A stretch of 64,000 nucleotides of DNA, from the NCBI GenBank assembly GCA_036345935.2, contig JADWOT020000003.1, forward strand, positions 15,947,574-16,011,573, given 5' to 3'. The position numbers and the translations under genes were made by a program. The notes beneath the pieces were generated by a model. That model worked only from the letters and a program-made list of their open reading frames with translations. It searched no databases and had not been told where the DNA came from. The stretch is from Taenia hydatigena. Its lineage: Eukaryota; Platyhelminthes; Cestoda; Cyclophyllidea; Taeniidae. How positions within the stretch are numbered: position 1 is the stretch's first letter; every line of letters begins with the position of its first letter. Positions 24,901 to 36,900 of this stretch are shown piece after piece.

Positions 24901-27900
24901 GCAATGAATAATCCTAATGAAACAGAATTATTAGTTAAATGTGTGTTATTTCAAATCACGCTTGCAACCGTCATCAATCTGTTAGTATTCCTTTATTTGA
25001 TAGTGGGATGTGGCACTCTATGGCGACCCACGATATACGCGAGCCCAGTGTTGTGCTAGGCATATCCGTGTGAGCATCTAGGTCAATCGAAATGCGAGAT
25101 CGAAACTCCTTAGGAATAGTAAGAACTCGTTCTGATTCCAAAACGCATCTTAACTACTTAAGAGCATTAAAATAACATCTGATTATAAAGCCACTGTTTA
25201 GTGAGCGAGTTGAAACGATTCCGCCTAACGTGGATCCGCGAATTCACCTGATAGTTGGGCTTGATTCCAGAACTCCCTACGCCTCGATGGTACGATTGAC
25301 GATAATCATTGGTTGGTGGAGAGTGCTGAATTCTTGTCTATAAGATGTATAAGGTAAGAGAAGCATGTTCATTCTAATCCTTGCATGCACTTGATCTTGA
25401 CAAGTTCCGATGATTGTTTGCTGTGTTATTTGAGTGAAAGTCCTATGCTCTTGCGTTTGAATGACTAGAGGGTATTTCTTTGCCATGTGGTCCTTTGTTC
25501 GCCATTTAAATGCCTATCACCCTTCCCTTTGTTGCTTGAAGGTTGCAAAATGCACAAGTGAGATCAATTAGTGGGAAGTAATGAAGATGGTGTGATACTG
25601 CTCTCCTCGTAATTTACAAAATGCCTAAACCTTAAGACTGACTCCTAGAAGTGATGGACTTCTCATATACCATGCATGTCTGGTTATTTTGGAAAATATC
25701 GTCATTCTCGAATGTCTCCCCTTTTTCCTCATGCTTCAAATCAGTCTTGCACAATGGGTAAAAGTAGGTTTTTGTTGGGAATTGCTGCATTCTGGAGATT
25801 GTGAAGGCTCAGCATTTGATAGTACTTGCTCCTCCGCATTATTTTTCACAATCATAAATTTGGCACAAAGGCGCGCATTCTTTGAAACTTTGCTGCTCCA
25901 AATGGATTTCTAAATATGCTTCATAATCAACGTATTACTCCCAAAATTGTAGCTGTCTCAGTTTTATCCAATGCGCTGGAAATCTCGACATCAGGTGCTA
26001 CGAACCTTTCGCGCATCAATGCACTTGAGCTGTCAAGTCCAGCATGACAGCGAAATCTGTTTAGTCCTCGCACAACGAGACAGATTTATTTTTATTCCTA
26101 CTAGCTGATAAGATTTACGCAATTTTGAAAAACGAATCATTTTAGGAGGCAGTTTTAGATGTAGATCCCGTATTTTATCTGCAGTGGCTGGCTGTAGCCA
26201 AAAAAATGTCCCCCATGAAATAAGGACATTTCGGTGCTGGATTTACGATGTTTGGCTTTTTAAAACCAGATACAAAGTGCGATTGAATCGCTTACAAAAC
26301 TATTTGAAAAATGCATGCAAAGATTTTCTTGTTAAGAGAGGTAGATTGATGCTCATCCTAACAAACACAAACTCACCAGCAAAGGCAAACGGGCGTCATC
26401 ACTAGTCCTGGAAGCCCTTTCATAATAAAGTCCCGTACAATGAAAACTTTTGAACATTGTCACTTCCTTGAATGTGGAAAATTCTTGCTAAGTCTCTTCT
26501 CTCGCACTTGTTTTGCAAATCCTCCACCACAATGCCTTTCCAAAAGGCACCACGAATTTGAACAATGCAACTGGAGTTTTGTTCAAAATTATTCTGGTTG
26601 CAATTTGGTGTGCACGAATCCGATAAGCTTTAGATTATGAAGAAGTGCTCAACTTTTATTCCATTAATGCTAAGATACCAGCTAAATGAATGCATAAATA
26701 GTGCTTTTTAACTCGGACCAATTCTTTTGGCAGAAAATTCAATAACTCAAAAAACAAACGTTAATTTATTCAGAGTGAAAAGTTCTCCACTGTCAAAGGT
26801 TTTTTATACCCACTTTTAGACTCCAGTCAGACTTACCACCATGCTCTGTTAATTTGACTTTTTATGGGCGGATACCGTTCAGCCATTAAATACTAAATCT
26901 GCACTTTGTGCCTTTTCCAACGAATTATCCAGATCACTTAACCTCAAGATTATAGTTGCATTAAGGACCAGATTTCATTGTTCCAGTAGTAAAATGCAGT
27001 GAAAAAGTGTAGCTTTTCTGGCATATACCTTTTTTGCCTAAACTCTTTAACGAGTGGCTGGTTTTGACCGATATGCCAATTAAAAATACTGTGAAAGAGT
27101 CGCGTCTCCATTTGCTGGTAGTGCTGCAGTCAAAATCTTACCCATATCTGCAAACGCAAAACATGGGTAATTAGATAATCCGTGGCATTTATTAATCCTA
27201 TGGTCTTTGTAGGCACAATACTTTACAAGACCGAAAGCTTGGACCCACAAATGTGTGATTTGTTAGGCCCGTCACACATGCTGCCAATATATTAACCTGC
27301 AGCGTTGATAGCGCTACGAATAGAAGTGATTTAACTGAGCATTGAGGATTTCTTAGTGGTCTTGCACCGACACATCCCTGAAACTAAAAGCGACTTTCAA
27401 AATGTGTCTTCTATATTACACTCACCGAAGAATTGGGTTGCCTTTCATTAGCTTGGTGACAATCCACGGATATTTTCGGTTAGTCATCATCGAAAATATC
27501 AGAACATCTTGTTTTTTTGTGCGCAGGTGCCTACAGCAGAAATAAAGTTTTGTAACAACAAAATCCGATAATTTTGTTTAAAGAATCCTAATCAACCGCT
27601 GTTCAGACACCTATTAGAATTCGACATCATGTTTCCGTTTTGTTTGCTACGTACTATTCCTATTTGTGAAGGTTCACAAGGTTTATCCCTCAACAGATGC
27701 ACACCATCGGTTTGCACAGGAGCACACGCACAAACCCTGCGGTCCATTTGATTTGTATTTCCAGGGCGGGAACTTTGATAGGGAATACATTTCCGAGTTA
27801 TGGATAAAGTAGCATGACCAAGTTCTTCCATTTTGTAACGCAAGCAATTTGTTTTTAAGATAAGCGACGAATGTCTAAAATGAAAATAAAATTTTAGTAC

Positions 27901-30900
27901 GGCTGCATGATTCCACGTGGCGCTTAAAGGCTTCGCATCTTCACTGCTTCGTTGGTGCTAATTTGACTAAATTGCAAGAGTTTATAAAGAAATGCGTTTT
28001 AGTACTGTTTCGACCTTTCCTCTTTGGGTTCACTTCCACATGCTGCTGAAAAGCCAGACTGAGGAGTTCATGTGCGGGTACGCACACAAGCACAAGCGCA
28101 TATTTAACCCAGGGAGCTTAGGAGACATAGGTGATTAATGACTTGCTATTCGTCAAATATAAAATAATGAAGGAGGCATTTTGAAATAGGAATTGCCTAG
28201 CGTCACATTTTCATGGAATCCAAGGAAAAAAATGTTTGGGAGAAACCGATTTTGGGGCGGGATATTTCCGCGGCAATGTTTCGTCGTCTTCTTGTGAATT
28301 TCTTCCTATTCAGTTGATTATATGGTTAAAATACAGCTAAATTATGCAAAAACTGATCTCTGGTTTCCATTATTTTGTGCATTTTGTTTCGACTTCGAGT
28401 GTGAACACGCAGATTTTCCGCAAAATAAAGGACTCAGAGCAAGTATGCTCCATATATATTTTATGCCTTGTAAAGAAATTATGCGAGAATTGTCTTCTAT
28501 AGCCTGAATGCCACGAAATTCGTGAATTTGCGGTTGTTATAGTACAAGACCCAAGTGGTTAAACAAGCTCACTAATTTGAAATTCTTATTTTCATTTTAC
28601 ATATTTTGCAAACTGTATCTGCTTCAATAAACAGCCAAGTCCTGTGCCACAATTTGGTTTTCAAATATTTTTTGTACTTAAATGCTTGAATGTAAGTAGC
28701 GCAGCAAACGAAGCCCTACTAATGGTATGGTAAAAGGAATGCCTTTTTACGATAAGTTTGAGAGGCTACAAAGAGTCTGGAGAATACGCGACCAAGCGGA
28801 ATTCCATTGGCTGTTCTCAAGCGCTTAAGTAATCAAAACTAACAGATAAACAAACAATAAGGGTGTTACATGGCTTACCTCTCCTATTTTTGGCATCGGG
28901 TTCGGTGTTCTCCTCAGCCAGCCTCCCTTACGGTCTAATTCTACACAGTTGGTGCTCAAAGAAAAACACTAATGAACCAGTCACTTAAGTGGTCAAATTT
29001 GCGTAGAACTGAGAAAAAGTGAGCAGCGACGTCACTAAACCCTCCTTGGCAATCCAACAGGATCTGCAATTGCTTCCTCTTTGATGAATGAATTGGAAGA
29101 GGGGTAGTTGGATAGCTATCACGTGTGTGCAAAGGCGATTGGAGAGTGTTAAGCAAAAAGCAGAACCAGTCTATAAAGGACATGGAATGCCACTGTTCGG
29201 TTGTGCATAGAGTTTTGCATCTATTCCTCCTTCCTACTTTTTCTCTAGTGCTGCCCACCCATATCTCTGTTCGAGTTTGAATCTTTATAAAGAACTGCAG
29301 ACAGCTTTGCAGCTTTTTGCTGGAGGCTGTCACAGATTCTCCCATCCACTTCCCATGACATTTTCTATCACGCCATTTTTAGCATTTAGCAATGCGATCC
29401 GGGTTTATCATCATTTTAGGTCACCTATGTAGCGCGTTGAGCATTCTCAAAGGTCGTAAGAAGGCATAGCCCTATGTACTATGTCAGTACAACGGCTGAG
29501 AAGCTATTGCCATGGCCCGGAGGCCATGCCGCCCAGCGAAACTACAATGTTCCAGCCTTGAGTGTTCGCGTTATGCCAATTAAGTGTTAGACTAAGTCTC
29601 AACTGCTTTGGCGTGTTCATACTCTTTGTGGTGATCCTGCAATGTTCTAAGCCCTAGCTGTCGGAGTCGTGGTAGATGTCTTTGGTCGTAGATTCAGAAG
29701 ACGACGCTTCATTCCGGTCAGCCACTTTTCCTTCATCGCACTCCCTTACAAATTTTGTCATTGTCCCAGCTTGTGTGCTATGAAGAATAAGCCTTTGGGA
29801 GCCAGAAATTAGCACATTTGAACGGCGGTGCTTAAGAAACCACGCTCGTTGTCACCGTTGCAATTTCACTCCCTATCACTATTTAGTTCAAATAGGGCAA
29901 AAGGGCTTTTGTGACAGTCGCGAAGTCAATGCTTCCATGAATTTACTTTTTTGTCATTTAAGCCATTGCACGTAAATGCTTTAACCTATCAAATAGAGCA
30001 AGTTGAGCCATCTTCAAGGAAAATTCACTTACTCTTTGTTAATGTCACGGGAGCATTAGTGAATGCCTTTTTCTTTTTTCGACTTAATTAATGATTTCAC
30101 GTGGGTTTAAGACTTGTAATTACTGTGAGGTCCTGTAATGTCATCCACTTAGTTAAGCGCTTTGACATTTCGTCTCTTCTACGCCACGTTTTAGTTGGCG
30201 ATAGTGAAATCTATTTTCGCCCCTTATGATACTTCGATGGGCTTTTTGGCGGCCTGCTTTATATGTTATGGTTACGAGGAGCGCGAAGCCGAAAGAGTAG
30301 AAGAAATGCCATGGGAGTGCACGGCAAGTAGTTCGTCACGCGCGCCTACCCTTTATTAGCATTTATGCGCGCATGGCCCTGTCAAGATCCCAACCAGAGT
30401 AAGCCAAAGGTAGCTTCATCCCGGAGATTGTTAATGCCTGTACTGTGACAGCGCGTGCATGAGGGCTTGGTGGTTGAAACGGTTGAGTTCATGTGCACTT
30501 TGGGTAACCTTGATCTTACACTGGTCCTATTAATCACTGAATTAGAATGTTCATAAAGAACTGTTCGGTGATCCTGTTCGAAGGGACAGTAAGTCTACTT
30601 CCGAGCAGAATAGTACGCAAAGTTGCATAAAGTCATCCACCACTCAAACTAATTGGGAAGCATTTTTATCCTCTCGTCATTTAAAAGTGTGTTTTGCTTT
30701 TATTTACCTTGGGTGTTCACAACAGTTTCGCCCTTTATGAGAAAGGAATTTGCCACACCTTAAGCTGTTTGTGAGGACGTCTTGTGGGTGGAAATGGGAC
30801 GTGAACGTAGATATTAAACGTAAAGTACGAAAGATGAAATCTTGACTGTCTACAATCTTTTCGTAAGAAAATGAGGCAAAGTCGATACGATTGGAGTTAA

Positions 30901-33900
30901 TTAAAACTCCCGAGCTCCATAGGATAGCATTCGTGAAATGTGACAAACAATTAATTTGTGGAATTGATGATGCAGGAACCACATAATTTAAGCATTATTG
31001 CAGAGAAAAGGACTACATCATGCCCAAATAAGCTCAAAATACATGACACTTTGTCGAAGCGAGTTGATGAAATTGACATAGAAAAGACGAGCCTCCACCA
31101 AATAAGCCCATTTTAAAACCCGGAAACGTTTGCATGAAGAGAAGGTGATCCAGACAAACGCCGTGTTTTGAGGGGACAAAGTCGCAGGTTGCATAAAAAA
31201 GAGCAGTGGGATTTCCTGCTAAAAAATGCTTAGTTTCGCCGTCAACTACCACCAAGCTGCGTGAAAGTAAGTTCTAGTTTCCACCGCGCCCTGAGTGGTG
31301 CACGCTGCTGAACCGAATTCGGTCGACTGGCTTTTTTGTATGGAATTTTGTCAGACTGGCGAAATTTTGCCGAAAATTGGGTAGTGGTAGGCAAAAAGAA
31401 GACTTTAAATATGTTTTGAAGTTGATCAAACGCCATTCCGCAAATGATTTTCGGAATAATTGGGAATTTTCCTATTAACATCATTTCAAGCATTATAATC
31501 TTATTGAAAAGCTACCTTCAAAATTCCTGCAATCGACAAATTTCGGTGCATTTCAAGCCAGATTTCACAAATGAAAAGCAACAGTTCTTTGAACCTAATT
31601 GAAGAGTTGGTTGACCTCTCGAGGTTTCACAGTTAGCGTTGGTGTTTCCTCATCAGAGCTTTAAAATGTTTCATACAGTTGTTTGGGAAGAATAGTGCCA
31701 CCCAATTGGCAGTAATATTTGGGAACACACGCTTCAAATGCTCTCACACAAGGACCGAAATATCAAATTTGTGTCTGTAAAGGAAGATTTTTTCTTTTTC
31801 GCTGAGAAACAGGTGACTGGTCTCGCAGTCATTACCATTAGACAAGTGAATGAGTAACCTCCCCCCATACACCTTGATGTTCACGGTCTCCATGTTTCCA
31901 CATCCAAGGAATCCTATCTTTTGAAAGTAATTCCTTATATAAAGTGGCAAGTAATAACCTCATGACATGGGAGTATGAAGTGGGTGTTTTGCGCAGGACT
32001 AATGAGTTTTCGCCTTCAACCCAGATCTTCGACCAGAAGACAACAATTACTATGTCTGCAAGGCTCAAAGTGGAGACAGTTGGGTTGCCTATGCTCCCTC
32101 ACCCGAAAACGCTCTGGGGCGTCTGTCGGTGTGGTTTGCACCTCCCAAGGCGGGACCGCCTCCGAGGGAGGGCTCAACTGCAACGACATCAGGAGGAGAT
32201 GGCGAAGGCGGATGGGAAGTGATGTATGGATTGGCTCACAAGCCGTCAAGGCTAGAATGTCGATCGTTGGGCCAGCCATCTCCACAGTGGACATGGACTG
32301 GTCCTGCTATTCGCAAGCCCGTTGATCCCGTGTCGGCGGGCGAGGTAATTGAAGCTGACGGGTAAGTGGTTGATATTTATCTAAAAGGTGGAGAATAGAC
32401 TGCCATAAGAGCAGGCTTGAGAATGAAAGCTTCTGAAAAGCATTAGACAACCTAGCATAAATAAATTGGAATGAATTTACACTTTTATGTACGGTTAAGT
32501 CTGCTGTCTCCTCTCCAAATAAAGTGTCTCAATTATGAAGGTTTGGTTTTTATTTCTCTTCAATTTAATCCCATCCGTCTCGACAAACATATGAACTTCA
32601 AATCAGGAACTTGGAAAGCACATTTTGGATTGTTTGTCGGTGCATTTTCGGAAGATTGAAGCGTATAGCCTCTTAGGGTAATTAAAATCGTCATGGTGAA
32701 TCAGCCAGTGACAGCGCCAGTGGACGTTGAAGTGCCTGAAAAATTTATGCAAACGCATACGTTTACTTCCTCTTCAGACTTGACTTTTTGTAATTATTGT
32801 CCATTTGACTTTAAATCAACTCCAAATGCACAACTTAATGCCTCGAGGGCAAATCCAGTGTGGTCGTTTGCAATTTGACAAGTTATTATAGCAGAGGTTT
32901 TGAGAGGTGTAAATGAATGCATTGTTAGCTAGAAGACTTGAAAAGGATTAATCAACTGTTCCGACGAGGTCACTTTTGCAACTCAAATGTTGGGTAAATA
33001 GATATAATGAGCAACAACTTAAAGAGTTCAAAATGTACATTAACTGATTCGTGATCTGCTCCCTACAATATTAGGACAACATACCATCATCTCTTATTTA
33101 GTGACCATCTTAAATATTTCACTGTTATCTAGCGAAAAATGGAATAGTATGGCCCGAATGTCATGTGGTCCAGCGGAAGAACATTTGCGTAGCGCTTGGA
33201 TACCGTGTAACCATAATAAGGGGTTGGGAGAAAGTATCACACAACTCCCCTCCTCCATGGCGTTCTCTACGGCTAACCTCTTGCGTGTTTCACCTCAACG
33301 TTTCAGTGCTGCACGAGGGGCATTCAAAAAGCTAACATCGTCAGTAATCGAATTTGCGTGCAATGGAGAAGACATTTAACCACAAAAGTTTATCTGAGGA
33401 AGGAGGGAGCATGAATGTGTCATCACGTATGGCTTAAAAGAGTCACATAGTAAATATTGGTTCGTAGTGCTAATCAGCCATATCTACTTGTGTTCTATCC
33501 AGTTAGAAGAGAGGTGGAGGAAGCAGCGCACGTCCATATGATCAACATCTTCACACAGATACTGAACGCGGCTCCGTGACGAAGTCTTGCAGATAATTCA
33601 CGCCTGGTGTAGATTCATTAGTTCGCAGCGTTTCTGCAGAACCTGAGAGTGGAGAAGTTGGTGAAGAGAGTCTTCATACTTAACCCTTCTTTGAACGGCT
33701 GTCACAGATTCCCCAATCTGTAGCGTGTGTCTTTATTCTGCCACTTGAATGCTCAGCAGTCAGTAAGTGGAACCAGGAAAATTGTCTTTTAGGAACTGAT
33801 TCGCATGTTGCTGCCACCAGCATAGGTCCCCAAGTCCTACCTGCAGTTGCGAGGAGTCTTGCTACTAGGGCGATTAAGGTATTTCTGATCGGCAGACAAT

Positions 33901-36900
33901 GTTGGGCTACCGACTTGATCCGGGGGCAATGCTGCCCAGCGGAAGCACAAGGGCCGAGTCTTCAGTTCCCACGTACTCAAATTTAGAAGTTTGATAAATA
34001 TCTGAAGCCTTGCAGTGTCAAAATTAAAGAAAAACAAGCGCGCCGGTCAGGATGTTTGATTTTCGTCCCAGCAGCCCCACGCTGTAGATGGATCCTCACC
34101 TAATGTTAAGATATTTCAGAGCAAATTTTCAAGATATTGGTGTTTTGCCTGGAAAATTAATAAACTAAATTTGTCTTCGTTCTGATTCCTGCTTTTGGCA
34201 AAAATTTGGTTTTTGTTCATTTTGATGCAGACCTTTATGCATTTATTTTGTCGGCAACCGACACGAACGGACACAACGGTTTTGGCCATGTTCAGGTTAC
34301 TTTAACAAAGCATAGTCATTGATGGCCTCAGGAGTATTTCCACCTATTTGCCATGGCTTGAGCTGTTCGGCAAAGCTGACTGAGTAAACAGGAAGATATT
34401 TAAGACTTTTGAGCACAAAAGGAGGTGGGCATTTCGCGCTCTCAGTAAAGCAATTTACAGGAAATACGTAGACTTACTTGAAAACGATTTTATCGTTATG
34501 CAATGCTACATCTCAAGCACGCAAGAGAGGATATTAGTAGAAAATAAAATGCCGCGATTGATGTACCACTGCTTATTCTTGCGTTTGTTTTTTTAGTCTG
34601 CAAATGTGCAAATTAACATAGTTGAACACATTTCATTCTTAAGACATCTGTAACTACTGTCTAAGCAACATTTATAAAAGTGAGCCTCCATATTGCTTAC
34701 AGTGGTCGTTTTAATGAATGAAGAAAAATGCGGGTAGAACCATTTACTTACTCATGAGACGTGTTTACATATGAACCAAAGCCGAATTATTTTATTTGAT
34801 TTAACCCTTTGTGTGAGTTCAGTAACCTTTAAGACTTAAGTATTGGTGACCTAGCTATTGAATGAAATTGTTATTTATTTTTGTTTGCTTAATTCAGCTA
34901 TCTGAATCTGGATTAAGGTTTGAAAGTGCGGCCCGGTTAATGGAGATAGCGCCAAAATGGACTAGAATGTCCGTCGAAATTTTAACATTTCAGGTTGATT
35001 GTATAATAACAAAACAGACTGGGCATTTTGGACGAAGCGTTTCGTGCGTAACAAGTGCTCTTGGTTTTTAAGCCTTCTGTGCATTTATTCTCACTAATTA
35101 GACTTTCGTTAACTTCTTGCGGCCATAATCTGTGTCTCCTATTCAATGGTTACTCGTAGTTTTCCGCCATCCAAAATGAAGTTCGGGATTTAATACACCA
35201 CATTAACCTTAGTCCAATGTGTTCAGTTTAAAGTCAATGGAAGGAGGTCTGCACTAGTTAGGGTAGTTGAAATTTAGCCTACACACAAAAAGTAGATTGG
35301 ACAGTGAATCACTTTCTCGCTTATGCTTTGAAAATTAGAGTGTAATATGAGTTGATCAGCCGGTGGGTGGTCACGTGACCTTCCAGTCGGCTGTGACGTG
35401 TCACGCATTGTCCTGCTCTGAGCGACTTATTCCTCTTCGCAGCGACAGGAAATCCTTTTTAACAAGGATTGATCTCCCTGAGTGTGATCTTGGAGTAAGT
35501 CGTTTGTAAATTCAAAGCATTTCTGGTGGGCAAGTTTCCAACTATGAATTTCTTCAAGGCGCAATTTTTCGTCTTTTGATCTGATTTGTTAAGTAAACAA
35601 ATTGAGAAAAAGAATAACTCAAGTGTGGCATGAGAACTCAAAATAAATAATATAGAGCTCCGAAAATCCTACTCTTACTCATCAAGTACGCACATCTGAC
35701 AAGTCCTTACAAGTTAAAAGTGGTTATTGCAGCTATCCATACGTAAAACAACGCAAAGTATTCGGTACTCTAACAACTTCGCTCTCAACTTATTATTTGC
35801 GTGTCTGCCCTCATGCCTGCTTACCTAACTCTTATCTCGTCTCCTCATTTATGGCACCGATTACTGACTTGGTTTTCGCAGAATCTCCTTACCATCCCCC
35901 TCGCCAGCTTCTTCTGCACATACTACGCTTTTGAAGGCGCAATTTATGACAATCTTTCCATGTTTAAAGCTTAGTGCCATAAACTAGATGCCAACAAATT
36001 AATGCAATTTCTTATCGGATAAGCGCTATCAAATCCGATGGTCTTCTAGCTAACTTTTGAATGAAGCCAAGATTACACAAAAATACCACAACAGTTTGTA
36101 TGAATACGAAGGAGTATTTCCGTTTGACAAGGCTTTAGGAATTAAAGGTGGTCATTGCATTAGGATCATTCGGTCATCTAATAACTAATTGCTCACCCCC
36201 TTACTTACATGTCTGCCTATATATTTGCTCACCTCACTCTCAGCTTGTCCTTTGTTTTTCGCGCTGACTGCTGGTTTGGTTCCTGCAAAATCTCCTAACC
36301 ATCTGCTACACCACTGTTTCTGCAATTCACAGCTCGCGCAATTGTTCTCTTTAATGCTTACTGTCGATAACATCAGTCCAGTTGGTGTGGTTGTAGCTGG
36401 GACAACACAGACAGATTAGGTGATCAGGCTACCTGAAATGTTGTGCAACGAGTTAAGCAATAAACACTATAATTTAGTGTCACTTCTATTTGATAAATCA
36501 AACGTCTCGAATGAGCCCATTCGCTTGGATGTGTTCGTCTGCGCTGAAACCGGGGCTAGTTACTTGCAAGGTGATTCAGATACTGCTCAGTAAAATATGA
36601 GCAAGCGCCTTTTCGACTGCCATGGAGAGGCAAGGGAAACTTTTGGAAATCAGGAGCGGCCATCTAGCTTTAGCCAATTTTGGTATGTGGTCATGCTACA
36701 TCCAAGGCGTTGGCAGGGACAATTTTATGCATATGGGCAACAACTCAATGCCGTTTCTGGTGTATATTATGCTTTGCATGCAAATGCCCGCCTGTTGGTA
36801 GACACAACGCTTTTGAGCTCCACTAAACCTCAATTGATATCCCGGGTCACTCTTCTCTCATAACTTATTATTCCCTTTAATGATAAGCTATTAGTTTATA

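Noticed and set aside
28956..29345. 129-codon minus-strand frame
   Set aside because: It lies in the diverged duplication F, and the matching part of copy 1 (23.6-24.0 kb) does not keep the frame, so it is not a conserved gene.
32025..32344. Alternative exon 5 end at GAG|GTAATT
   Set aside because: It gives phase 0, incompatible with either exon 6 acceptor, and is a poorer donor than GACGG|GTAAGT.
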